Assembly (NCBI RefSeq): GCF_018873765.1
Contig: NC_057918.1
Span: forward strand, 9,122,862 to 9,186,861
Length of the DNA: 64,000 nucleotides
Source of the DNA: Telopea speciosissima
Lineage: Eukaryota > Streptophyta > Magnoliopsida > Proteales > Proteaceae
Direction: 5' to 3'
The notes beneath the pieces were generated by a model, which was not told where the DNA came from, did not search any database, and saw nothing but the letters and a program-made list of their open reading frames with translations. The translations under genes and the position numbers were made by a program. Shown piece after piece: positions 10,701-21,537 of the stretch (its first letter is position 1; each line of letters begins with the position of its first letter).

Positions 10701-12892
10701 TAAAGGAAATAGACTCAAAACATGGCTGGACTTATAGAGTCCTAATCCAGCCCAACTTGCATCACATGACCAATTAAGTTGTCACATGACCACTTAACCA
10801 AGTCACATGATCACTTAAATTGAACCAATTGGATGCAACCAATTTGAACCGGTTCAATTAAAAAACATAAAAATAAACTAAGTATTGGGCTAATCCCGTA
10901 TGCAACCTATATACCCATATTTTAGGCCCATAAAAGTGGCCTATTACATTAGAAACCCATAGGATCAAAGGCCCAACATGTATGTAACCCAACCCTAGAC
11001 TTATTCCCAATGAAACAAGCCCTATTTGATGATGAATCTGCATCAGTAATATTCTGTAAGAAAATAAAAAACTTAACAAGAAACTACATAAATATTTGTG
11101 TGAACATTCAAATATCCAAATTGAAGATTAACAGAGACAGAAAAGTAATCGGTTTCATGTGAAGCATAATGGTCACCATATATCATGAATATGCATCTAA
11201 TTAGCGATTCCATATACCTTGATAACAACTGAAGTGACTCCTTTATCAACACAGAAATATGTGCCAGTTCTACGAGCATACTGCTCTGAGAACTTCCTCA
11301 TTATTTCAACAGACTTCTCTGAGGGATCCACTGCAATAGCCAAGGAACACTGTTGTAATACTCAAACATATGAAAAAGAAAAAAACAAGTATATATATGA
11401 CTTCAAACTTGGATCTACTTAAAAATAAAAAAAGAAGAAAGAAGGCTGTTGTGTCTAAATTATCAAACCACAAAACTGACAAGATAATGTAAATCTTGCC
11501 ATCCTGCTAAATTTACTGCGTCGTATTGCAGAAGATAAGGGCATATCCAGTAGGCTTCTTTTTTGTAAATGATAAGCTCCAATTTAACCCATGTACTTAA
11601 TGATCAAAATGATGACATCAGAGAATATACAAATCCAACTTCTGTACACAAATATTTGTATCTGTTTAATGCTGATTCCTATTAACCATATTTTCATATA
11701 AGGGATGGTTCCACCCTCTCTCTTTCTTGGGTTCCCAGCTTCTTGTACAGTGTAATTTGTTTTCCCGTTTAGCTAGAAGTAAAGTGAAGGAAAGGGAATT
11801 GTAATCTAAACAAAAATTAAAATAGAAACTATCACTACCAACAATGATTGTATAACTATTTCGAAAGCTTAATAAATACAGTAATAATATTTTACTTCAC
11901 TTCTTGACAAATTACTCGGATATGACATGGCTAAGGAATCTATTTGAAAAGTTCAATTACATTTGGAAAGATTTTTAGTTAATTGTATAGATAATTAAAA
12001 GTTTTCATCTGCTTTTTAAAAGTAATTTCAGTTCCCTTCTTTTCCATTAACTTGTAGCCAGACAAAGCCTTGATAAAGCTCAATGCCTTTTCAAAGAAAG
12101 GAAAAGACCCTCCAATTTTCTTCCCAGAGAGAGAGAGAGAGAGAGTCTTCCAATGTTCTTTTCTCCTCTCCAGGGCCCTCTTCTTTCAGTAACCAGCATA
12201 TAATTGTATCTCTGGACAAGACCTTCACCTCCGAATTCCCTTCTTTAACCATTTTCCATAGTGCCCATTTGGATGCACCAAGTGACTTCACTCAACATGC
12301 ATCTTTACATTGCTTTAATTTAAGTGCTTTCGTTATTCAAATGTGTGATTCAAAATTTCAAATGCTTCAATTAGCAACAGATAATTCAAAATCGCAAGGA
12401 GAAGGATTTAGAAAAGCATATGCACGACATTGAGCTATTTAGCCGTCAACGATCAGATTGGAATGCAACTGACATCCACATCGTATCTTTGAAGATTGAA
12501 TGTTACATGATCCTTAAAGTAGTAAAGGATGGAATTAATTGATGAATCGAGTCTGTTTTGCTCTTCTCAGAGATACCAAACAGATTGACCGAGGAAAAAA
12601 AAAAAAAACAGATGCAGCATGGTAAGGAGCGATTGCCACCGGCAAAACACAATAAAACTCCAAAACCGTAAACGTTGAAAGAAGAAGCGAATCAGAGCAG
12701 TAAACACAAAGCCAGAAATGGTTTACTTTACATCCATTGAAAGAAAAAGAATGATCATACATGGAAAACAACCCTAAATATCTTACACATCAAATCGTTC
12801 TTACCTTTCGCCCGGATTATATGGCGGGAACGACTTGGGGAAGTCACAAAGCTTGGGATTCCAACACTGTAACAGGACGCCTGAAGAGTCAT
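1763..12892 (-). CDS. FTRC: Ferredoxin-thioredoxin reductase, catalytic (beta) subunit, chloroplastic; 3' exon not seen
   Basis: The product is the iron-sulfur subunit that passes electrons from ferredoxin to thioredoxins in the chloroplast stroma. Coding exons on the minus strand are 12892-12805, 11330-11218, 2032-1983 and 1834-1763. They join in phase to 107 codons plus two bases, all with GT-AG borders. The first 29 residues, MTLQASCYSVG to IIRAK, look like a transit peptide. Exon 2 holds the family stretch EIMRKFSEQYAR and TYFCVDKGVTSVVIK. Exon 3 has the first Cys-Pro-Cys (residues 81-83) and exon 4 the second (100-102), followed by VPMRER. These Cys residues belong to the 4Fe-4S and redox-active disulfide site. 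The third motif, Cys-His-Cys in the last roughly 25 residues, should be in a terminal exon that I could not find. Intron 2 (2033-11217) is 9.2 kb of transposons. The gene is probably real, but the 3' end is unverified. Confidence 0.9.
2534..2929. mobile_element. MITE-like element with CATAG termini and 8-bp TSD (copy 1, GAAATTTCG-type interior)
   Basis: The 396-bp element starts CATAGTTCAAAATCTCG and ends, on the opposite strand, CATGCTACTAAATCTCG. It is flanked by an exact 8-bp direct repeat AGTATGAC (2526-2533 and 2930-2937). The inside is a degenerate array of palindromic words built on cgaaatttcg and gagatatcg. No protein is encoded; the ORFs across it are shadows of the word repeats. It sits in FTRC intron 2. 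Confidence 0.75.
3397..4496 (-). repeat. Solo LTR of the TGATGCAG...CTACATTA family (diverged copy)
   Basis: The 1,100-bp sequence starts TAATGTAGTCC on the plus strand and ends CTGCATCA, matching the ends of the three LTRs at 6.3-11 kb. An exact 5-bp target duplication CAGCA flanks it (3392-3396 and 4497-4501), inside the Gypsy gag remnant. With no internal domain attached, it is a solo LTR. It is much more diverged than the 6.3 and 9.9 kb copies. Strand is given in the sense of the parent element. Confidence 0.75.
4515..4962 (+). mobile_element. 5'-truncated LINE (RTE-like) 3' end with TTG-rich tail
   Basis: The plus strand encodes the C-terminal end of a non-LTR reverse transcriptase protein, with HIRADLGVAPIRDK near 4650-4700 and then RRPLDAPVRRSD-like and GRPKMTLGEIVREDMHSLGL motifs up to the stop at 4924. 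A TTG-rich tail follows (4938-4962). A 10-bp target duplication AAGTCTACCA is exact at 4505-4514 and 4963-4972. One in-frame stop (after IRDK, near 4700) and the truncation mean it is inactive. Confidence 0.8.
6045..6200 (-). mobile_element. Au-like SINE with 14-bp target duplication
   Basis: On the minus strand this reads as a tRNA-derived SINE: a head with GTGGTCACGGGTTCAAG (B-box like), then a body with GTACATTATGACCCTCCC and CCTGCAGTGGCGGGAGCC, as in the plant Au SINE family. An exact 14-bp direct repeat AGCTAAAACTCTAT flanks it (6031-6044 and 6201-6214), which confirms retroposition. It has no coding capacity. Confidence 0.8.
6300..7477 (-). repeat. 3' LTR of the non-autonomous element
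   Basis: This 1,178-bp terminal repeat is nearly the same as 9865-11045, with single-base differences and small indels. In element orientation it starts TGATGCAGATTC and ends GGACTACATTA. The purine tract just inside, at about 7478-7490, marks this as the 3' LTR. Confidence 0.8.
7490..9849 (-). CDS. ORF of the non-autonomous LTR element: retropepsin-like N-terminus plus Glu/Val-rich region (interrupted)
   Basis: Translation would start at the ATG at 9849, two bases after the primer-binding site. The first part (9849-about 9560) resembles the retropepsin region of Gypsy elements. It has a VVDERRRNNIISQSVVDML stretch where active proteases have Asp-Ser/Thr-Gly, and later an FVEFGCSSYHDGAWCQPVP segment that lines up with the usual DEVWCDVVPM region. 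The frame then shifts by one near 9560 and runs on at 9572-8930 as a very Glu/Val-rich stretch with no known fold. A solo LTR interrupts it at 8924-7757. The codons on both sides of the CTCCA duplication join in frame and go on to about 7490 with FVMLPWFFKEKAPRLGDFIP. It is not an active protease as it stands. Function is unknown. Confidence 0.6.
7757..8924 (-). repeat. Solo LTR nested in the non-autonomous element
   Basis: This 1,168-bp LTR is of the same family as its host but clearly more diverged, and it lacks part of the ATCACATGACC-rich stretch near its plus-strand right end. An exact 5-bp duplication CTCCA borders it (7752-7756 and 8925-8929), so it is a separate insertion that later recombined to a solo LTR. 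It splits the element ORF. Confidence 0.85.
9865..11045 (-). repeat. 5' LTR of the non-autonomous element
   Basis: This 1,181-bp LTR pairs with 6300-7477. The primer-binding site and the ORF start directly follow it on the minus strand. Its right edge lies 172 bases from FTRC exon 2, so an LTR promoter or polyadenylation signal could affect that gene; this is inference. Confidence 0.8.
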
Positions 12893-13460
12893 GATCTCTT
12901 TGCGTCTTTGCCTTCCAAAACAAAACTCACCAAATAGAGACACACACGCACAATCTCTCTCTCTCTCTCTCTCTGTGTCTCTCTGAACTGAACTGAACTG
13001 AAACGATGAAATGAGACAAATTAAAAGCTTTACTTCAAGGCCTTGCGCGCCACTCGTTAAGTAAGTCGGCGATAACAAAGAACGCAAACGGTCTGAACCA
13101 CTAGCCACCACCAAGGCAGCAATCTAAGTCAAATGATCTTGTTATCCTCGATTTGTAGAATTAATTGAGAAAACCTTTTCAGGAGAGTCGGTGTTTTTGG
13201 TCTTTTTACTCTGCCCCAGCGTGAGTTTTAACTCACAGAGTCTCGAGTCTCGAGTCTCAACTTTCTTGGTTGAATGGAAGATTTTGTAAAATGAAATAGG
13301 GAGATGTTTCTTATATGTTTACAAGGGTAGTGTAAGAAGGTATCTGTATTCTCTACACTATAACCAATAAGGGATTAGGAAATGGTATCATTCATATGGG
13401 GGTCCACATAATCAAAATAGAAGAGAAAAATATCAATGTGGTTCCTATTATTTATTAGGG

Positions 13461-13600
13461 ATGATGTTCTCTGTGCCGTAGTGCAGCCTGCATCCAAACA
13501 CATGGGCTGGGTATTCCTATCATTAGGGGGGCAGGGTGGTCATTTTGCCCACCCCCATGTGTTTGGGCGCAGCTTGCGCCCCCGACACAAAGAATATTTG
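13461..13600. repeat. Hairpin MITE-like repeat, copy 1
   Basis: The left arm has TGTGCCGTAGTGCAGCC and the right arm reads back as GTGTCGGGGGCGCAAGCTGCG. The middle has the core GGGTGGTCATTTTGCCC shared by several copies. A truncated SINE head follows at about 13621-13672. Confidence 0.6.
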
Positions 13601-15222
13601 GCTTATTTATTATAATGCGACGAGGTTGCAATAACACAACTTAACCATTGTGCCAAGGCTCGCCCACTACCATCATTAAACATTGTATTAGGAAAAAAAA
13701 AAAGAACGATATTTGGTCATGTGGCTCTTGTGCGTGCCCAAGCACATGAACATATGAAAGTACCATTCTATCCCTCATGAAATAAAAAAAAATTACATCT
13801 ATGTTGACGCCCCTGCTTGCACTCTCATTGCCCGCATTGTACAACCAAACAATGATCTTTTGCCCTTGTATTAAATAAGGTTTAGGAATAAGACAAGAGA
13901 TGATTAAAAGAAGGTTACACCTTACAATAAGACAAGAGATGATTAAATAACTCTTTTTTTTTTTTTTTTGTATAAATGATTAAACCCTAAAGCAAATTGG
14001 TCAAATCGAACAAAAAGCCCAAATTGAACAAAATCAATTCCTTATCGTGACGGTTTTGGTTTGGGGTATTATGGAACCGGCTGAAAACCAAATCACCCCG
14101 GACCAATCGAAAACCATATAGAACATGGAAAATCAGACTGAATTGAACCCAAACCAATATAAACCGATAAGAAAACAATATCAAACCCAAAAACCATAAA
14201 CAACATGCATGTTTTTCCTCATAATTATGCATATATACATGGCAAATCAAACCTAAATCGGACTGAATCCAATATCAAGACAATAACAACCCGATAAGAG
14301 AAAACCAAAATGAATTGCATCCAACCGGACCGAAACTGTTCCCTTATTGGTTTGATTTCAAATTCACCTATTCTTGGTCTGAAACTGATTCGACCCAACT
14401 GATTGACTCCCATAGTAAGGGTGATCCTCCTCACTGGCCTTGTTACTGTTTACACCCAGTTTTCGCTCTACCTGCTACGGTCAGATGGGATCTTCAGCCA
14501 CAGGGCAGCCCGGCCAAGCGGGATGATCGTTGGCATCTTGGCGCCTTCGGTCAAATTGTTTCGTCGGCCAAGGCAAGGGCGGTTACCACTACAGGCAGTT
14601 TCTCTACAGTTTGAACTGGGAAGGAGTGGTCGCTTGAACTTGGCACAGTCCAGGCCGATAATCAAGGAAACCGTTTCTTGCGGTTACACTTACAATATAA
14701 ATAAGCAGGGGGAGCAAGGAGACGACATCAATCAAACACATAACAAACCTGCAATTTCTACTTATCTTTACTTTCCTTGCATTGTTCTTTCTTGTAAGAT
14801 GGTGTGAATCTAAGGTTTTTCTTATTTTGCTTTATGCACCTTTTTTATTTGCACTGTAGATCGTTTACGACAAGTAATCCAAGTGCAATTTTACCTCATT
14901 GTTTGGGTCATTTGTCTGTTTGCTGTCCTTGAGAAGTCCTCGGATTACCGGGGCATGAATAGAACCCCAGACAGCCACTTCGTTCCAACCACATTACACT
15001 GGTTGAAGGAATTTTAGCGCAATAGTTACATCAGGTTCCTTTTCATCTAAATCCATTGCCTCCCAACGATTACAACCCAAAGATCCTCGTTGCCGATTGC
15101 CCCATTTGTCTTTTAGGGAACTTGAGTAGAAAGAGATGGTCAAGGTGATTCCCTTCTACGGTCATTCCTTCTCACAATGATGATCACAACTATCCTTCCT
15201 TCTTACTCTGTTACAATGGAGC

Positions 15223-15383
15223 GGGAAAATTATCGCCCCCATTATTGGGGGCGGTCAAGTGCGCATCATGCAGTTGGGGCACTGTCCTTGTGTGCACAGT
15301 GGGTCCCACCATGCACACATGGGTGGTGTTCAGCCGCATGATGACACTTGACCGTCCCCAGTACTAGGGGTGATAAAGATCCC
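15223..15383. repeat. Hairpin MITE-like repeat, copy 2
   Basis: The arms are long and pair well. TTATCGCCCCC to GGGGGCGGTCAAGTG on the left matches, in reverse complement, TTATCACCCC to GGGGACGGTCAAGTG from the right. The loop is about 70 bases. The general design is that of the other copies but the core phrase differs. Confidence 0.6.
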
Positions 15384-15917
15384 AATGGAACGTGGTGTTG
15401 TGATTCATTTTTGCCCTTTTGATAATCGGGCCTTGTAGATCGGAGCATGAACACAGTTCTATTCAATCGGTTGGCTATTGATTCATAATCGGATTCAATT
15501 AATTAAACTTGATAAGTTTATCTGATGGTTCAATTTCCATGGTCTGCGTTTCAGACTATGGTGTCAGTTATTTGTTCAGAGGATCTGAATTTTTTTTCAT
15601 TATTTTTATTTTAATATTTCTATTTTCACCCACTCAATTTCATTCCCCAACTCACTTTACTTTATCAATAAAAAACTTATTTCTACTTGGAATAGGCGGG
15701 AAGCTTCTAGGAAACCTGATTCTACACACACTGAGTCCGTCCGACCGAGTTAGGCCAAGTCTAGGTGAGTCAAAATGAGTAATGAAAGAAATGTAGGGAA
15801 CAATGTTTCTGAGCCTAAGGTGTTTCCTACTTCCGCTCACATTTATCATGTGTGTTTTTGTCATTGGTCCACTACATCAGCCCGAATATATTTAATGATG
15901 GTCGATCGGGTCTGATT

Positions 15918-16169
15918 TTATTCTGAAATTTTGTGAAAATTCCTCTTCTTCCAAATGTGAACGATGGCATAACAGAATGTAAACTTGGCAATACATCCAA
16001 TAGAATCCCCTTTAAAAGACTTACTGGCCCATTGAGCCTCTAGAATGACACTCCTCACATGACTTCTAGAGGGACAGAAAAGTCTCAAGATGTTAAGGAA
16101 AGGAGCACTCGAAGAATAGGTAATCCCTACTTTCCAACCCCATCCAACAGAAACTACAAAAGGGGGCAA
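15918..16169 (-). pseudogene. Possible L1-type LINE zf-RVT remnant
   Basis: An 83-codon minus-strand frame ends with a pattern like KFTFCYAIVHIWKKRNFHKI. That resembles the conserved end of the reverse-transcriptase zinc-binding region of plant L1 LINEs (a hydrophobic stretch, then IW-ERN). No other LINE domain is next to it. The match is by pattern only. Confidence 0.4.
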
Positions 16170-18320
16170 CCGAGGTGTTCCTTTTCCTCAATTGATCTCT
16201 CATAGGAAGGCCGTCAACCATACACTCCACGCCGTTACCGACTGTCTAGGGCTTTAATTAACTGTAGTTGTTCATGCAATTGGAAATGAAACAACACTTT
16301 TGAGTTTCCATATTTCTTATAGAAGGTCATGATACATTGTCTTTGTGCCATTGATTATAGGAAAAAGTTTTCATGCACCGTGGGTGAAGGAAATGTACAC
16401 CCATCTAAGGTCATAAAACTTCTAGCCCCTAATATACAAAGTCAATAATACCCCTTGACTGTTCATCCATACCCTTCACACACCATCCAAATCTTAGAAT
16501 AGTATGAGTAACATTTTTATGGAATTTTTTTTTATTTAATAACCACTAATTTTTTTCTGAATTTGAAAAAAAACAAAGAATCATTTTATCCAAATTACTA
16601 TAAGGCAAACATCAAGCATCACAGTAATTACAGTGAACCTATTACTTCTGAACTGCAAAAGGCATTGCATTTCCAGTGTGTATATATCCATCTTTTCCCT
16701 ATTGATTCCAATATATATATATTGCAGATTAGGAGATGGTTCCTCTCAGCTTTGAGCTTAGAAAAGCTTTATTAATTTCATGAATGCAAATGAGGAAGAC
16801 CATCTTACAACTTAGCGTAACTTAGTCATGTGTTTGGTATGTATTCTTGGAACGCATTTTAGGTCAATTTTGCATTCTTGAACGATAAAAACAACTATTT
16901 TTATCATCCGAGAATATGAAATCGACTTAGCTAGAATACATTCCAAGAATATATACCAAACACAGCCTTAAATTATATACTGATGTGATTCTAAAATCTG
17001 CTTCTCCCACAGCACAAGAGTGGTGTAAAACAGCAGAAACTCCTTTTATACTGGAATTCACTTGCTGGGTTTTTGCCTGTAATTCTCTTCTCTAAGCTTT
17101 TAAACACAACCCATGGGAAAGATGCAAGAGAACTACAATCTAAAGATTCTACCCATGCCATGAATGATATACATAATCTTATATGCATGCTCATGCTCAT
17201 GTGGTATGTATATATTATGCATGTCCATCAAGCCAAGAAGAAGCTAGGAGAGCATCATCAACCTTACAACACAAAAATGGATTATATATGTAAATGGTAT
17301 CAAACCTTACATGAAGATATCAAAGAGAAAATTAATATAACCACTTTCTCTCTGTCTCTCTCTTAAGCTAATAAGAACCTCAAACCCTAATATAACAGGA
17401 TGAAGATCCTTCTCTTGGTTTATGTAAGTTGAAACTTTATTATAATCTCATTTCATAAATACATACAAGAAATTAACTTGCACCAAAACATAAGAGTATC
17501 AAAGCAAACAAACAAGAAATTAAAACCAGAGAAATAAACACACCAAAAAAAAAAAAAACCCTTAAACTTTTATATAAGCAAAACAACAAAACAAAAGAAA
17601 CCCATAACTCGTGTGATTTGCTTGATCTAGCAAATGATCGGACCGAGATGCTTGATTCCCCAAGAAATAAAAGAAGAGATGAGAAGGTGATTTGAAGGAG
17701 AAGAAAATGAAAGGAGGGAACTAGGGTTAATTAGTTTCTTCTTCTTCTTCAGTGAACCCATCCATCTTCTTCTTCATCTTCAGATCTTCTCAGCTTCCTT
17801 ATTGCCTTTGTTGTTGTTATTGGTGAGGAAGTAATGATGGTGAGTTAGTAGAGGGAAGGGTTGATGATGAGAGGAAGGGAAGGTGGTGGTGAGAGTGAGA
17901 GGACATGATGATTGCTGTTGGGTGTTGGTGTTGAAAGGAGTGAGAAAATCCAAGGTATTGCGTGCCATATCTCTCAGAGGAATGATGATAACAACACTCT
18001 CCAGTCTTCACATGGAGAGAATTATCATGAAACCCATGAGGCCCCCTCCTCCTCCTCCTCCTCCTCCCCTTCTCTTATTCCATTTTGACATTCTTTATTA
18101 TCCTTAAAAAGGCTGTTTGTGACTGTATATATCAGTATTTTAGAGAATTAAAATGAAAAGCTTTCTTGGGTTTGGTAAAAGACATGGAAGTCTGGCTAGG
18201 TATCCGTATTGGGTTTGTTAAATATTTGCAAAAGAATAGAAAACCAAGACAAAAATGTAAAAAAAAAAGGAAATTTTGTTTTTTCCCAAAAGGGTTTCAC
18301 TCTCTCTCTCTCTCTCCTCC

Positions 18321-18507
18321 GATTTGCATCCTCTACTGTCGAGCTGCCTAGCAAGACCGTGCTGCCCTGACACGGGATTGGGCACAATGTCCGCCTTACC
18401 CCACTCGGGCAAGGTGTTTGGACAGGGATAAGGTGGACATTGCGTGCAGCCCCGTATCAGGGCAGCACGGTCCTACCGGGCAGCTCGGCAGTAGAGGATC
18501 TGGATCC
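18321..18507. repeat. Hairpin MITE-like repeat, copy 3
   Basis: This has one of the best-paired hairpins in the window. The left arm ATCCTCTACTGTCGAGCTGC to TGCCCTGACACGGG is mirrored on the right by ATCCTCTACTGCCGAGCTGC to TGCCCTGATACGGG. A CT run precedes it at about 18298-18316. Confidence 0.75.
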
Positions 18508-18554
18508 CTTTCTCTCTATCCTTTTGAGTTTGGGAGAGAGGGTAAGGATTTAAT

Positions 18555-18713
18555 GGGATTTTATCGTCTCCATTTATTTGCCCCTCCATTTCCTCCATTT
18601 CATGTCATAGGGGGCAGAAATGGCCATCCTACCCTCAGCCCGAACACATTGCCCGGATGGGGTCTACTCCCCCCTATTAGATGAAATGGAGTAAATGGAG
18701 ACAATAATTTTCC
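18555..18713. repeat. Hairpin MITE-like repeat, copy 4
   Basis: The arms are TTATCGTCTCCATTTA on the left and its mirror TTATTGTCTCCATTTAC read from the right end. The inner part contains GGCAGAAATGGCCATCCTACCC. Confidence 0.65.
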
Positions 18714-18880
18714 CTTTGTCCCATCAAGTCCCCTACAGTTCTCCAAGTGCCTGTAATAAGGGGGGCGTAATGACTACCCTACCCTTGCCCAAAAACTCTG
18801 CCCAGGTGGGGTCCACCCTCCTTATTACAGGCACTGGGGAACTAGGTCGGACAGGGAACTAGAGGAGATAATTTTCTGAG
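18700..18880. repeat. Hairpin MITE-like repeat, copy 5 (abuts copy 4)
   Basis: The arms AGTGCCTGTAATAAGG and AGTGCCTGTAATAAGGAGGG pair almost perfectly, and the outer arms (AATTTTCCC and GAAAATTATC) also match. It shares its first bases with the end of copy 4, so the two form a head-to-tail pair. Confidence 0.65.
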
Positions 18881-19458
18881 AGGATAATGTCTAAACAGAT
18901 ACTGATATATGGGGAATAATTTGACTCTCTATAAGAGTTTAATCAACCCTTTGATTGGCATCTTGTCCAAATAGTAGACAAGAGTGAGGGTTGGAGAGGG
19001 AAAGGGTTTGTATTTGGGCTTTCCCTAGTTAGGGTAGAAATTGGGTATTGGAAAAGTTTAGGGTTAGGGTTAGGGTTTTGGTTTTTGAATATAAAACATG
19101 ATATAATAAGACTTAGTTGTCTGCCTTTAAGTTCAGATAATCACACCCACTTAACCATGCTTGATCGGTGACTTTATATTTGACTCTGAGAAAGTTTAAC
19201 ATCAATTGAGTGAAGCGGCTTTTAGTTCCACTTTATCCTTTGGTTGAAATAAGTGGGATATCCTCCAAGCAATGGAAGGAAAAAGTTAAGACTCTAAAGT
19301 AAGTTCTTTTAGAGATCTAAATCCTTTTCAACCTCTCAAAGGCCCAAAGATCAAAAGCTCCCAATATTTTCTGGTCTCTTTGTTCCATCCCCCAAAGAGT
19401 GAAGCTTCTACCTTTCATGTTTCCACCCACCCACCCACCAACTGCAATTAAGTTAGCC

Positions 19459-19626
19459 ATGGCCGGCGTGCAGCCTCACACAGGCAGGATGTGGACCCCA
19501 CGTGCACCCTACCCGAGCAGGGTGCTAGGACAGTGAGTAGGGTGGTCATTTTGCCCTTGCCTGTGGAGGCTGCAGTCGTTGCACGCCTACTGCACGGGCA
19601 GGCAATAGCAGAGGATCTCGATCCAT
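19459..19626. repeat. Hairpin MITE-like repeat, copy 6
   Basis: The left arm GGCGTGCAGCCTCACACAGG is mirrored on the right by GACTGCAGCCTCCACAGG. The right half has the shared core TAGGGTGGTCATTTTGCCC. Confidence 0.6.
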
Positions 19627-19799
19627 GTCACTACCCTGCCACCTAGGTTTTAAAAAACCAATCGAATCAAGCGAATCAGCTGAACCTGATCTGGTTTCAA
19701 GCTGCTTCGAATCGGTCTCACCATACCAGGTTTTAAAAATCGGATTGTGTCAACTGATTTATTCCTGTCTGTGTCTGAAAAAAGAGGACAGCTCAGGTT

Positions 19800-19984
19800 C
19801 TCGTACGTAGATTTGAAATCCAAGTGATCTCACAGGTGCCAACAACCATCACGTGATATTCAACCTCAGTAGAAGAGCGAAAGACCATGTGCTGCATCTT
19901 TGTGAGGGTGTGTGAGGGTTTGTAATCTTCTTCATCAGAATAGTGGAAGCTCTGGTTTTTTCCTCTACCATGGATGTAGACCAT
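19800..19984 (-). pseudogene. Ty1/Copia RNase H fragment
   Basis: The minus strand reads VFRSSTEVEYHVMVVGTCEI, matching the conserved Copia RNase H pattern V-RSS-E-EY-A---G-CE. Only about 60 codons remain and there is no neighbouring reverse transcriptase. Confidence 0.65.
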
Positions 19985-20560
19985 CTTAGATGGACCACGT
20001 AAATCATTGTGTTCTGTATATGTGTAATTTTCTTTTGTTTATTTTAATGCATTTTTAACTCTTAACACAACCAATTCCAATCTGATTTAAATCCCATTCA
20101 GAGGCCGATTCCAACTTTTAAATGCTAATCTGATGGTTTTGGAAACATGAGGGACCACTACTTAACTTTATATCATAGAGAGGAAAGATGGAATCATATG
20201 GGGAGGTGGTGGTGCTACTGCAGTGGGGCTTCTATATATTCCTTAATATGGCAAAAGATTCTTTGTTTGGTTGTGGGGGTCCTACTGTGACTTGTTTGCA
20301 TTCCAAAGTTATCTGGAGATCATCATTACAATGAGAAGTGGGTGTCAGCTCCCCTCAATACCCCCAGTGGAATTAACAAAGTTTGTCTCTCACCACAACT
20401 GGTTTGGTGGTTTAAACTGTGACCGTTGAATGTTGATAAAAACACTCTTTTACGCTTTAACCTTTTAGTAGTTAATAATTAGTACCAAAGCAAGTTGCCT
20501 AACTTTGGTTACAGATGCCACTGTATTGGATGGATCGGGTCCATGACCCATATATTCAAA

Positions 20561-20704
20561 GGAAAAATGTTCTCTGTGTGAGGGGTGCACAGGCCACTCC
20601 CAGACACAGTAGGGGCAAAATGACCACCCTGCCCCAAGATGTCAACACGTGTTGGCTGCTATGCACACGTGACCCCTACGCTCCCCCACATAGAATGCTC
20701 TACC
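20561..20704. repeat. Hairpin MITE-like repeat, copy 7
   Basis: It begins AAAAATGTTCTCTGTGTGAG, like copy 1, and has the core GGGGCAAAATGACCACCCTG in the opposite sense. The right arm ends with GACCCCTACGCTCCCCCAC. Confidence 0.6.
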
Positions 20705-21537
20705 ATATTCAAATACCTGGAACATCATGAACATGGTTATGGATACGGATACGGATCGGGCTTATTCGATCTAAAAAACTCATTTTTTGGGTGTTTCACT
20801 GTTACTGTATCAGTCTGGTTAGAACCATGGTCATGAAATCCATATCCAACTCTCAAATCACAACCCAACCCCATGATCTCCTTGGAGCCTAAACTTGTAT
20901 GGTCTTTCAACTTCACAATGTAACTACAGAAGTGCCACATTGGTCGGAGGGGGGGGGGTTCAACTGGGCTACGGATCTATTTGATCGATTCAACCGGGTC
21001 AGTCTGTTTTTTAACACCCCTAGTCCTAGCAAAATTATTAAATCGGAATCAATAACCCTGAAATATGGATTTAATGATTGAAAATTAAGGAGAAATCTAA
21101 GTATATGATGGGTCATATAATTGTGATGGACTGAGAAGTTAAAAGACAACTTTGTATATCCAGAGAAGTGGAATGCTAGATCCAACGCATCTCTGGTGAT
21201 GGCGATGGAGACAAAAGATTTCTGGAGATGCAATCATGGATGATGTGAACAGGCTTAAGAATTAAGGAAGTAATATATGTTTCATGTATGTACATATGAT
21301 GGAGGGGACAAACTTGAGAGAGAGGTCAACCGACACACTTATTCATCCATTGTCTGCTTCAATAATAAGAATGTAATATTGTAGAATTGAGTGAAAAGTA
21401 ATACAGCTTTTTTTTTTTTTTTTTTTTGTAGAAAAAAAGTAATACAGTTTGAATGACTAGACTAATCAATTAGTGGTGGTTGTGTTATTGCATTTCATTA
21501 AAGATACAGGAACTAAGGAAGAGACTAATAATAAGAA

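Larger units (their letters stand above)
6300..11045 (-). mobile_element. Non-autonomous LTR retrotransposon with protease-like/acidic ORF
   Basis: Two closely similar LTRs (6300-7477 and 9865-11045) bound an internal region of about 1.2 kb. Next to the upstream LTR is a primer-binding site TGGTATCAGAGC (minus strand, 9853-9864) that fits initiator tRNA-Met. Next to the downstream LTR is a short purine tract AAGTTGGGGAGAG. The inside codes for one protein only, with no gag, reverse transcriptase, RNase H or integrase, so mobilisation would need another element. A solo LTR of the same family is nested inside (7757-8924). The outer flanks GTATT and GTAAT match at 4 of 5 bases, so the outer target duplication is only probable. 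Confidence 0.75.

Noticed and set aside
12083..12433. 116-codon plus-strand open frame
   Set aside because: It lies within FTRC intron 1, contains an AG-repeat-encoded stretch and has no recognisable domain.
14403..14807. 134-codon plus-strand open frame
   Set aside because: No family recognised. The surrounding sequence (TATAAATAAGCAG then a polyadenylation-like stretch) looks like part of an LTR, but I could not find its ends.
17780..18011. Minus-strand frames rich in Ser, His, Asn and Thr
   Set aside because: Composition follows low-complexity DNA (TTGTTG and GATGG repeats). There is no domain or splice context, so I did not call a gene.
19047..19075. Telomere-like TTAGGG repeats
   Set aside because: There are only about three degenerate units, within ordinary sequence. 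This is too short to suggest a telomere or a fusion.
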